Assembly: GCA_024679435.1 (NCBI GenBank)
Contig: JAIBDK010000024.1
Span: 1-13,494 of the forward strand
Reading direction: 5' to 3'
DNA: 13,494 nucleotides
DNA from: Gammaproteobacteria bacterium
GTDB taxonomy: Bacteria > Pseudomonadota > Gammaproteobacteria > Arenicellales > Poriferihabitantaceae
Under the pieces are notes generated by a model that was not told the DNA's origin, did not search any database, and worked only from the letters and a program-made list of their open reading frames with translations. Of the stretch, positions 6,610-13,152 are shown piece after piece (positions within the stretch are counted from its first letter, which is position 1; every line of letters starts with the position of its first letter). A program made the translations under genes and the position numbers.

Positions 6610-7092
6610 CTATAGTATCCCCAGTATTGTCTCGGCATCACTGACTTCAAGGCCCCTGGCAGGCTCGATATTCAAATGCGTTACCACGCCATTTTCAGCG
6701 ATTAACGCATAACGCTGTGACCGAAGTCCAAAGTTTCTCTCCGAAAGGTCCAGTTCCAACCCAAGGGCCCGGGTCAACGATGCACTACCATCACCAAGCA
6801 TAAGAATATTATCTTCAACATTCTGGGCCTCCCCCCAGGCACCCATTACAAATGCATCGTTAACAGACAGGCAGGCAATGGTATCTACACCCTTGGCCTT
6901 AATGGCCTCATTATGAACAACATATCCGGGAACATGGGCAGCAGAGCAAGTTGGCGTAAATGCCCCCGGCAAAGCAAACATCACAACTTTTTTACCCCCG
7001 AAAATCTCATCTGTCGTTATATCAACGACACCATCTGGGGTCATCGTTGAGAGCGAGATACTGGGGATTTTGTCTCCAACCTGAATTGTCAT
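6610..7092 (-). CDS. Peroxiredoxin of the Prx5/PrxII group
   Basis: This 160-residue thioredoxin-fold peroxidase carries the signature P42-GAF-T46-PT-C49. Cys49 is the peroxidatic cysteine, Pro42 and Thr46 shape the site, and the supporting Arg lies in GLRSQRYALI (R124 or R127). The only other Cys is C74 (IACLSVND), the position sometimes proposed as resolving in PrxII proteins. The enzyme reduces peroxides in the cytoplasm using glutathione/glutaredoxin or thioredoxin. No fused glutaredoxin domain is present, unlike the hybrid Prx5-Grx of Haemophilus. AGAGGA (7101-7106) lies 8 nt before the ATG and supports the start. The gene sits between the AEC permease (48 bp upstream) and htpX (81 bp downstream) on one strand. 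It is a second peroxide-removing gene in this window, separate from the OxyR cluster. No OxyR site was recognised before it. Confidence 0.93.
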   Translation of the reverse strand: MTIQVGDKIPSISLSTMTPDGVVDITTDEIFGGKKVVMFALPGAFTPTCSAAHVPGYVVHNEAIKAKGVDTIACLSVNDAFVMGAWGEAQNVEDNILMLGDGSASLTRALGLELDLSERNFGLRSQRYALIAENGVVTHLNIEPARGLEVSDAETILGIL

Positions 7093-7100
7093 TATAAAAT

Positions 7101-7106
7101 TCCTCT
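7101..7106 (-). promoter_or_regulatory. Shine-Dalgarno of the peroxiredoxin gene
   Basis: AGAGGA on the minus strand lies 8 nt before the ATG at 7090-7092 and fixes the translation start. Translation signals are stronger here than at the neighbouring genes. Confidence 0.6.
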
Positions 7107-7140
7107 AAGTTTGATGGGTATCACACCTAACACCCCTATA

Positions 7141-8007
7141 TTATAACAGCCACCAAAGCACGACCGACAATACTCCAACGGACATACCGTTCCCTATCAA
7201 AACCAGAGACGCAACAATTTCCGGCTCTTGTTGATATTGTTCCGACATCAGAAAATTCAAGACCGCGGGTGGTAATGCAGAAAAAAGAATCAGGTTTACA
7301 GCTTGAAACTGATCCAGGGGTAATATCAACGCAGCCAGCAAACCAAACATAATGCCGGATAGCGGGCAAACAATACCTCCTACAACCCCTATTTTCAAAT
7401 GTTCAATTCTGGTGCTCTTCATCCTTACCCCTAAAGAAAACAGCATCAGCGGAATAACGATATCACCAAGCATTGATATCGGAAACAGTACAACCTGAGG
7501 CAACTGAATGCCGCCAAAGTTAAAAATTAAAGCCAGGAACGTGGCTATATTTACCGGATTAGAAATCAGACCTTTCCATGATACCACTCCACCAAAAATG
7601 TAAACTCCGAGGGTGAAATGCATTAAATTACTAATAAGAAATAATACCACCGCGGCCCCTAACGCCTGATCACCAAAAGCCAAAACGGCCAGTGGTAAAC
7701 CCAAGTTTCCGCAGTTGTTAAACATCATCGTAGGCAAGAAAGCGCGCGGAGGATATTTCATAATTTTAGCCACCGGCCAGGCAATCAGCGCGGAACCAAC
7801 AACGACAATTACGCCACCTAGAATCAACCATCGATAGGAATAAACGGCAAAATCCCCGCCGGATATAACATCAAATGCCAGGGCGGGAACAAACACACGC
7901 AGCACGAGGCCGTTTGAGACGTCCATATCAGGCTTAAAGCGTTGCGCATATAAGTAACCCAGTAGCACGATAGATACCACGGGGAAAAGTATGGTTAAGA
8001 TTTCCAA
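7141..8007 (-). CDS. AEC-family permease (auxin efflux carrier-like)
   Basis: This 288-residue, very hydrophobic inner-membrane protein has about eight to ten predicted membrane segments. The family motif NCGNLGLPL is at 98-106, a second conserved stretch SALPPAVLNFLMSEQY is near 243-258, and IPLMLFSLG lies near 185-193. AEC proteins export or exchange small organic anions such as malate; the substrate here cannot be read. The start is TTG at 8005-8007, with GGAAG 5 nt before it. The first ATG downstream (M28) would remove the first membrane segment, so TTG is preferred. The peroxiredoxin follows by 48 bp on the same strand, and the two may be cotranscribed with htpX. The 349-bp gap upstream is the likely promoter region. 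Confidence 0.88.
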   Translation of the reverse strand: MEILTILFPVVSIVLLGYLYAQRFKPDMDVSNGLVLRVFVPALAFDVISGGDFAVYSYRWLILGGVIVVVGSALIAWPVAKIMKYPPRAFLPTMMFNNCGNLGLPLAVLAFGDQALGAAVVLFLISNLMHFTLGVYIFGGVVSWKGLISNPVNIATFLALIFNFGGIQLPQVVLFPISMLGDIVIPLMLFSLGVRMKSTRIEHLKIGVVGGIVCPLSGIMFGLLAALILPLDQFQAVNLILFSALPPAVLNFLMSEQYQQEPEIVASLVLIGNGMSVGVLSVVLWWLL

Positions 8008-8038
8008 TCTTGCTTCCAGATTTAAATGTTAGAGACGG

Positions 8039-8081
8039 AGCAGCTTGTAGGTCGCCAGATAAACATGAACTTTTAGCTGCT
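8039..8081. repeat. Short inverted repeat near the AEC permease start
   Basis: AGCAGCT (8039-8045) and AGCTGCT (8075-8081) are 7-bp inverted repeats separated by 29 bp, in the presumed leader or promoter of the permease gene. They are flanked by two AGAGACGG direct copies. They may form a long-looped hairpin or an operator pair, but short repeats of this kind also occur by chance. Confidence 0.2.
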
Positions 8082-8324
8082 TGATCTAAGAGACGGTTTA
8101 GCGCATCTAGTTTAGATTATGTGCTCGGTTATGGTAATGCATTTGTTTTCTTGATGCTAATATGTTCGTTTTGCTTTGCTGCCTACGCGCCAGGAAAAGA
8201 CCTTGAAACACCATTCATAATTAGCCAAAAAAAGCAAACACTTCAAAATAAAAAGTAGTGAAATATAGTGAGCCTATCGTCGCACATAGACAAGATTCAT
8301 AGTCAATGGGAGTTCACAATCCGT

Positions 8325-8353
8325 GATATCAAGCTAAACATTTCCGATATCAA
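8325..8353 (+). promoter_or_regulatory. Two GATATCAA direct repeats, 21 bp apart, abutting the MTHFR-like start
   Basis: GATATCAA occurs at 8325-8332 and again at 8346-8353, a period of exactly 21 bp, or two DNA turns. The second copy ends 3 bp before the ATG. No Shine-Dalgarno is visible here, so these repeats replace the usual ribosome-site context. They do not match MetJ (AGACGTCT) or MetR (TGAA-N5-TTCA) sites. An unknown repressor site is possible. Confidence 0.3.
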
Positions 8354-8356
8354 ACC

Positions 8357-9259
8357 ATGTCACAGACCCAAAATATACAAAATTTCCTAACCGGTTTTAC
8401 CGCTGAAACAACACCCGGATCAGCCGCTAAAATCGCTGACTTCAGGGATCATCTGAGAAAAGATACGGTGGTTTACATTACTTTTTTACCCGGTTCAAAT
8501 TTCGATGATACGGTTGCCGTTGCCAAGCGTTTGAAAAATGAGGGGTTCACCCCCGTCCCACATTTTGCCGCTAGAAGCATTAAAGATGAAAGAACACTCG
8601 AGGATTACCTCAACCGGGTAACGGGTGAAGCCGGAGTAGACTGGACCTTGTGTATCGCAGGTGCGGTTGACAAGCCAGTGGGTATTTTCAGCGATTCAAC
8701 CCAACTCCTCGACACAGGTCTATTTGATAAATACGGAATCAGAAAAATTGCGTTGGCGGGCCACCCTGAGGGCAGTCCCGACATGTCTGATGAAGCAATC
8801 GCAACTGCGCTGAAGTGGAAAAACAACTTTCAAGAAAAAACAGATGCTGAAATGTATCTGGTGACGCAATTTGCCTTTGAATCGGCACCGCTAATCAAAT
8901 GGGATAAAATGCTACAAACCGAAGGCAACCGGTTGCCCATTCATATCGGAATTCCCGGCCTCGCTACGCTCAAAACACTAATTATGCATGCCAAAGCGTG
9001 CGGGATCGGTGCATCAATGAAGTTTCTGACCAAACAGGCCAGAAACGTAACAAAATTAATGGCTGTCAATACACCCGATAAACTAGTCACCGAACTCGCA
9101 GACTATTGCGCCAATGATCCCTCTTCCGGCATCGAAGGCGTGCATATGTACCCGCTAGGCGGATTAAGACGCAGCGCTGTTTGGAGTTATGCTGTTAGCG
9201 ATGGAAAATTCACCCTGAATGATAAAGGGGGCTTCAACGTAGACGTAGATCTGGCATAG
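8357..9259 (+). CDS. Divergent methylenetetrahydrofolate reductase (MetF-like)
   Basis: This 300-residue protein has the MTHFR TIM-barrel pattern but is distant from E. coli MetF. FTAETTPGSA (14-23) aligns with the FEFFPP segment and keeps the catalytic Glu at E17. PVPHFAARS (66-74) matches the conserved PHL region. AGAVDKP (101-107) corresponds to LRGDLP, and TQFAF (170-174) to TQFFF with its substrate-binding Gln. AGHPEGSP (134-141) matches YPEVHPE. The enzyme family interconverts 5,10-methylene- and 5-methyl-tetrahydrofolate using FAD. This divergent branch may serve C1 oxidation (demethylation of methylated substrates) instead of methionine synthesis; that is inference. An in-frame TGA at 8324-8326 with no start codon before 8357 fixes the ATG, although no Shine-Dalgarno is visible. 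The gene is convergent with lutC (65-bp gap). No folate or methyltransferase partner is seen nearby. Confidence 0.82.
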   Translation: MSQTQNIQNFLTGFTAETTPGSAAKIADFRDHLRKDTVVYITFLPGSNFDDTVAVAKRLKNEGFTPVPHFAARSIKDERTLEDYLNRVTGEAGVDWTLCIAGAVDKPVGIFSDSTQLLDTGLFDKYGIRKIALAGHPEGSPDMSDEAIATALKWKNNFQEKTDAEMYLVTQFAFESAPLIKWDKMLQTEGNRLPIHIGIPGLATLKTLIMHAKACGIGASMKFLTKQARNVTKLMAVNTPDKLVTELADYCANDPSSGIEGVHMYPLGGLRRSAVWSYAVSDGKFTLNDKGGFNVDVDLA

Positions 9260-9294
9260 CGGTTTAAAACAGCAGGCCTGTAAACAGCCACACT

Positions 9295-9315
9295 GCCACT
9301 GGAAAGCCACTGGAA
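9295..9315. repeat. Tandem 11-bp repeat between MTHFR-like gene and lutC
   Basis: GCCACTGGAA occurs twice in tandem (9295-9304 and 9306-9315) with an 11-bp period, in the gap between the convergent MTHFR-like and lutC genes. A third partial copy (GCCAC) lies just before. No hairpin with a U-tract was found, so it is not called a terminator. It may be a slippage duplication. Confidence 0.4.
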
Positions 9316-9324
9316 TAGAGCGAC

Positions 9325-9972
9325 TCAGTTAGCGCCGGCGTTTTTTACAAGAATAACGTGAAAACGTCTCGGACCGTGGGCGCCATAAACAATTGTTTGC
9401 TCAATGTCCGCAGTTTTCGAAGGCCCGGTTATAAAATTAAGCGCTCTTGGCTGATGTTCCAAAAGAGGCCATAGAGATTCCATCGTTGCAAGGAGCCGTG
9501 ACTCCCTGAGAACGACTATATTTGTATCCGGCAAGTAACTCTGAGTGGTCGGTGAATCTGAAGACGAAGTCATAACGACTGTTCCCGTCTCGGCAATTCC
9601 CGCGAAAGCCAGGGTAACTGATACTCTGTCCTGTTTAGCTGCTTTTCTGACGCTCACTGACCTGTTTCCCCATTCCAGTCCGACCAAGCCTTTATGAACC
9701 AACAATTCCTGAACGTTTGACTGCCCTGCCTCGGATAGGTAGTCGTGCACCGCAACAGGTAAACCTGCGAAATCTGCTACTGTCTGCAACGTCCCATGCA
9801 CTGCATTTAAACGCGAAGTAAAGCTTGTCACAAGATCTTTTGTAAAATCTACGACATATCCTGGCTGCGGAACGGACCACGATTTTTGCGGTGCCTCGCC
9901 TGACTCATCGCGCCCGGTAAAACTTCGAATTCGATTCAATATAGACTGCCTTGAATTTGAGCCGTGTGCCAT
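9325..9972 (-). CDS. lutC: LutC, LUD-domain subunit of the L-lactate oxidation complex
   Basis: This 215-residue protein is the LutC/YkgG type, a single LUD domain with no Fe-S cysteines. Recognisable blocks are GIAETGT (125-131), LPDTNIVVL (148-156), TGPSKTADIE (182-191) and YGAHGPRRFHVILV (196-209), all standard for the family. LutA, LutB and LutC together oxidise L-lactate to pyruvate and replace a flavin LldD enzyme in many bacteria. LutC's precise task in the complex is not settled. It is the last gene of the pyrF-lutA-lutB-lutC run, 18 bp after lutB. Its end faces the MTHFR-like gene. The N-terminal 1-40 is variable, and the ATG at 9970-9972 is the natural start. Confidence 0.93.
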   Translation of the reverse strand: MAHGSNSRQSILNRIRSFTGRDESGEAPQKSWSVPQPGYVVDFTKDLVTSFTSRLNAVHGTLQTVADFAGLPVAVHDYLSEAGQSNVQELLVHKGLVGLEWGNRSVSVRKAAKQDRVSVTLAFAGIAETGTVVMTSSSDSPTTQSYLPDTNIVVLRESRLLATMESLWPLLEHQPRALNFITGPSKTADIEQTIVYGAHGPRRFHVILVKNAGAN

Positions 9973-9990
9973 GCGTCTAAGTCTATCCAG

Positions 9991-11439
9991 CTACTTTTCA
10001 GATTCGTTCGAAGCACTTTGCGCGGTTTTCCACAATGCCTGAAAAGTCGATTTTCCCGGTGCCGGCAAATCACGACTGGAAGTCCAGGCCGAGGCACCCG
10101 GCAGAGTCTTTATTCGACCGCGTTGACCCGCTTTATCCAGAAGGGCAAACAGGCTCAACACCGTTTTGAAAGCTCGCATTAACACACCATAGAGCACGGG
10201 TCTTCGGGCAAGCACATACCAGAATGACAACATCCCTTTTTGAACTGCACCCTGAGAGCCTGCTTTAACAAGGTCAGACCGATGCTTTCGCAAAAGTGAA
10301 GGCAGTGGGATTTTTACAGGGCATACGGTGCCACATCGCCCATTTAACGTGCACGCATTAGGTAAATCTCCCGCATTTTCCCGACCTACCAGTATCGGCG
10401 TCAACACCGATCCCATTGGCCCTGGATAAACCCAACCGTAGGCATGTCCGCCAATGCTGGTATACACCGGGCAATGATTTAGACAGGCTCCGCAACGAAT
10501 ACAACGCAAAATATCCTGGTATTCACTGCCCAGTATTTCGCTCCGCCCATTATCAAGCAAAACCACATGAAACTCTTCCGGACCGTCGATATCTTTATCG
10601 CGTTTTGGACCGTTAAAAAGAGTTGTGTAGACGCTCGTTATCTGACCCGTCGCACTTCGAGCCAGCAAACGTAAAAACCCACCAAGTGCTTCCATATCTG
10701 GAATCACTTTCTCAATACTGGTAGTGACGATATGCACTTTAGGCAGGCATGAGGTCAAATCGCCGTTCCCCTCATTAGTGACAATGGCTACCGAACCCGT
10801 TTCTGCAACCAGAAAGTTGCCACCAGTAATGCCAACGTCGGCACTGCAAAAGTGATCGCGAAGTATTTGACGAGCCTGATCGACAATGGCTTCATGCTCC
10901 GTAACCGTTTCATAACCCATCGGAGCATGATAACGATCAAAAAGTTCGGTTACCGCCTTTTTGGATTTATGCACGGCGGGCGCAATGATATGGCTTGGTG
11001 TTTCTCCGGCCAGTTGAATAATATATTCACCAAGGTCTGTTTCGATAACTTCATAACCCTGCCTTTCCAGAGCAGCATTGGTTCCAGCCTCTTCTGAAAC
11101 CATAGACTTTCCTTTAATAATTTTACGGGCATCCGCTTTTTTACAAATATCAAGAACAATCCGATTCGCTTCCTCACCATTTTTAGCCCAATGAACATGC
11201 CCTCCCTGAGCGATCACGTTCCTTTCAAATAGCTCCAGATAATAATCAAGATTTGCCAGAGTATGATTCTTGACATCCCGACCCAAAGTTCTGAACTCCT
11301 CGAAATTAAGCAATTCATCTGTGACTTTTCTCCGAGTATCGACAAAGCCACTTTCGGCTCTCCCCATCGCTGCACTCAGGTCCTTATCGAGAAGAGCTTT
11401 TTTAGCTGCTGGCTTAAAATTATGGGTTAACACTTCCAT
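9991..11439 (-). CDS. lutB: LutB, Fe-S/LUD subunit of the L-lactate oxidation complex
   Basis: This 482-residue protein has an N-terminal LUD domain (about 60-300, including KGKSMVSEE near 109-117, GITGGNFLVAETG near 203-215 and TNEGNGDL near 221-228) followed by a ferredoxin-like dicluster region. The first cluster motif is complete: C313-x2-C316-x2-C319-x3-C323. The second reads C363-TLN-GRC369-x3-C373, so Asn366 sits where a Cys would complete the usual Cx2Cx2Cx3C pattern. A C-terminal segment of about 100 residues follows. LutB carries electrons in cytoplasmic L-lactate oxidation with LutA and LutC. An in-frame TTG lies directly before the ATG; I prefer the ATG at 11437-11439, which begins 4 nt after the lutA stop. 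That spacing implies translational coupling. No lactate permease or LutR regulator lies in the window. Confidence 0.94.
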   Translation of the reverse strand: MEVLTHNFKPAAKKALLDKDLSAAMGRAESGFVDTRRKVTDELLNFEEFRTLGRDVKNHTLANLDYYLELFERNVIAQGGHVHWAKNGEEANRIVLDICKKADARKIIKGKSMVSEEAGTNAALERQGYEVIETDLGEYIIQLAGETPSHIIAPAVHKSKKAVTELFDRYHAPMGYETVTEHEAIVDQARQILRDHFCSADVGITGGNFLVAETGSVAIVTNEGNGDLTSCLPKVHIVTTSIEKVIPDMEALGGFLRLLARSATGQITSVYTTLFNGPKRDKDIDGPEEFHVVLLDNGRSEILGSEYQDILRCIRCGACLNHCPVYTSIGGHAYGWVYPGPMGSVLTPILVGRENAGDLPNACTLNGRCGTVCPVKIPLPSLLRKHRSDLVKAGSQGAVQKGMLSFWYVLARRPVLYGVLMRAFKTVLSLFALLDKAGQRGRIKTLPGASAWTSSRDLPAPGKSTFQALWKTAQSASNESEK

Positions 11440-11443
11440 CAAT

Positions 11444-12280
11444 CTAGACGTTCTTTTCGCCTGCTATTCCATCATCAACGAGGTCTCCTTCGGTCTCTAG
11501 AGCAAGCAATTCTGCATAGTGATAAACCCTTGTTTTGCTGCCCGTCCGTTTTAATCGCCCGGCTATATTCATCAAACATCCAAGATCTCCACCCAACAAA
11601 ATATCGGCTTTAGTTTCAACGATTCCATCTATTTTGTTGTCCACCATACGAGTTGAAATTTCAGGAAATTTGACGCAAAAAGTACCACCAAATCCGCAGC
11701 AAATCTCTGAATTGCTCATTTCTTTTATTTCAACGCCACAAGATTGCTTCAATAACTCTCTGGGTTGACTCCGAATACCCAACTCTCTTAAACCGGAACA
11801 TGAATCGTGATAGGTGATTTTGGAGTCAACAAACGGCTTGTCCGATAGTCCTTCAGATCCGTTTGACGGGTTCAGATCAACGCCAGAAAGACTAACCTTT
11901 AGAACGTCAAGTAAAAACTCGGACAACTCAAAGGTTCGATTTGCCAGTTGCTGACTTCTTTTTTGCCAGTCCGGCTCGCTACCAAACAAATCAAAATAAT
12001 GTATTTTCACCATTGAGGAACACGAACCGGATGGTGCAACCACATAATCAAATTCTTCGAATTGCTCAATAAACTGTTTTGCAAGCCCTCGGGTTTTACG
12101 TTCATCGCCTGAATTATAGGCCGGTTGCCCGCAGCAACTTTGTATTGGCACGGTTACTGAAAAACCCTGATTTTCAAGCAATTTTGCTGCTGAAAATGCC
12201 ACGGAAGGTCTAAACAAGTCTGCTAGACAAGTTACAAATAAACCAATATTTCCTGAAACAGCTTTAGCCTCTGAATTCAT
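11444..12280 (-). CDS. lutA: LutA, CCG-domain subunit of the L-lactate oxidation complex
   Basis: This 278-residue protein consists of two cysteine-rich CCG domains. The first has C18, CCG starting at 49, and C87 (APSGSCSSM). The second has C161 (YHDSCSG), CCGFGG starting at 194, and C235. In related heterodisulfide reductase-type proteins, paired CCG domains bind an unusual Fe-S cluster or handle thiol redox chemistry. In LutABC they take part in L-lactate oxidation. A poorly conserved, Ser/Gly-rich linker (about 130-153) separates the domains. The ATG at 12278-12280 overlaps the pyrF stop as TGATG, strong evidence that lutA is translated from the pyrF transcript. A TTG one codon earlier is possible but less likely. 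lutB begins 4 nt after its stop. Confidence 0.94.
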   Translation of the reverse strand: MNSEAKAVSGNIGLFVTCLADLFRPSVAFSAAKLLENQGFSVTVPIQSCCGQPAYNSGDERKTRGLAKQFIEQFEEFDYVVAPSGSCSSMVKIHYFDLFGSEPDWQKRSQQLANRTFELSEFLLDVLKVSLSGVDLNPSNGSEGLSDKPFVDSKITYHDSCSGLRELGIRSQPRELLKQSCGVEIKEMSNSEICCGFGGTFCVKFPEISTRMVDNKIDGIVETKADILLGGDLGCLMNIAGRLKRTGSKTRVYHYAELLALETEGDLVDDGIAGEKNV

Positions 12281-13113
12281 CAATTAATCACTGCTGATTT
12301 ACGAAAATCATTAATCTGACCACACAAAAAACCGGCTTGTTTGCTCGCGGCCTCCGCAAAATCATCACCACTACTGGCATAAATTACACTTCGCGAAACG
12401 TTAACTAACAAACCGCACTGACCTTCATCCAGACCGACATCCAGAACTTTTTCAAGATCACCACCCTGCGCACCGACCCCGGGCACAAGTAACGGCATAT
12501 CTCCCACTATTGCACGAACATCTCCAAGCACTTCAGGGTAAGTTGCGCCGACAACAAGTCCAACATTGTTATTGGTATTCCAGACGGTGGAAGCGAGTCT
12601 GGCTACGGTTTTATAAAGCTTTTCCCCTGAACATTCGAGCTCCTGTAAATCTCCACTTCCCGGGTTGGACGTCCGGCACAGCACAATGACCCCCTTATTC
12701 GCATATTTGGTAAACGGTTCAAGCGTATCCCCCCCCATATAAGGGTTTACTGTCACCGCATCGGCCATGTAGCGATCAAATGCCTCGATAGCATACATAT
12801 CAGCCGTAGATCCAATGTCACCTCTCTTGGCGTCAAGAATAATTGGGATATCCGGATACCTGGATTTGATATAAACAATAGTTTGCTCAAGCTGATCTTC
12901 CGCTCCGATGGCAGAATAATATGCAATCTGAGGTTTAAATGCGGCGGCAAAAGTTGCTGTGGCATCAACAATTTGCCTGTTAAATTCATAAATCGGCTTT
13001 TTCTCTCTTCTTACAGATTCCGGCAGTTTACGTAAATCCGGATCAAGACCAACACAAACCAGACTGTTTCTGGTTTCACAGCTTCTCCCTAATAAGTCGT
13101 AAAAGGAACTCAT
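12280..13113 (-). CDS. pyrF: Orotidine-5'-phosphate decarboxylase, longer DAKRGD type
   Basis: This 277-residue TIM-barrel enzyme makes UMP from OMP, the last step of de novo pyrimidine synthesis. Readable motifs are VGLDPD (21-26), FKPQ (59-62), LDAKRGDIGSTA (93-104, with catalytic Asp/Lys/Asp at 94, 96 and 99), VTVNPYMGGD (120-129), PGVGAQGGD (211-219) and the phosphate-binding Arg at 241. The DAKRGDIG form and the 277-residue length mark the longer OMPDC group known from Mycobacterium and Myxococcus, not the roughly 240-residue E. coli type with a DLKxHDIPNT motif. Its stop overlaps the lutA ATG (TGATG), so it heads the lut run. There is no Shine-Dalgarno. A TATAAT lies just upstream (13120-13125). 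The LysM gene ends 39 bp before it on the same strand. Confidence 0.95.
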   Translation of the reverse strand: MSSFYDLLGRSCETRNSLVCVGLDPDLRKLPESVRREKKPIYEFNRQIVDATATFAAAFKPQIAYYSAIGAEDQLEQTIVYIKSRYPDIPIILDAKRGDIGSTADMYAIEAFDRYMADAVTVNPYMGGDTLEPFTKYANKGVIVLCRTSNPGSGDLQELECSGEKLYKTVARLASTVWNTNNNVGLVVGATYPEVLGDVRAIVGDMPLLVPGVGAQGGDLEKVLDVGLDEGQCGLLVNVSRSVIYASSGDDFAEAASKQAGFLCGQINDFRKSAVIN

Positions 13114-13119
13114 AGCGAA

Positions 13120-13125
13120 ATTATA
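13120..13125 (-). promoter_or_regulatory. Candidate -10 element (TATAAT) directly before pyrF
   Basis: A perfect TATAAT on the minus strand ends 6 nt before the pyrF ATG, so a transcript from it would begin at or next to the start codon and be leaderless. No good -35 hexamer is found at 15-18 bp spacing. The short AT-rich gap also makes a chance match possible. Confidence 0.3.
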
Positions 13126-13152
13126 AAGGTTATTTTCAATAGATTTTGAATC

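Larger units (their letters stand above)
8008..8356. other. 349-bp divergent non-coding region
   Basis: This is the longest gene-free stretch in the window. It lies between the outward-facing AEC permease and MTHFR-like genes, so it must hold both promoters. No ORF with a credible start and ribosome site, no tRNA and no recognised riboswitch was seen. It contains a 7-bp inverted repeat (8039-8045 with 8075-8081), two copies of AGAGACGG (8031-8038 and 8089-8096), and paired GATATCAA repeats next to the MTHFR start. The base composition is AT-rich in its middle. A small RNA cannot be excluded. Confidence 0.5.

Noticed and set aside
9266..9290. Terminator hairpin around the CAGGCCTG palindrome downstream of the MTHFR-like gene
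   Set aside because: The stem is short, the paired GTTTA/TAAAC arms do not extend cleanly, and no U-tract follows.
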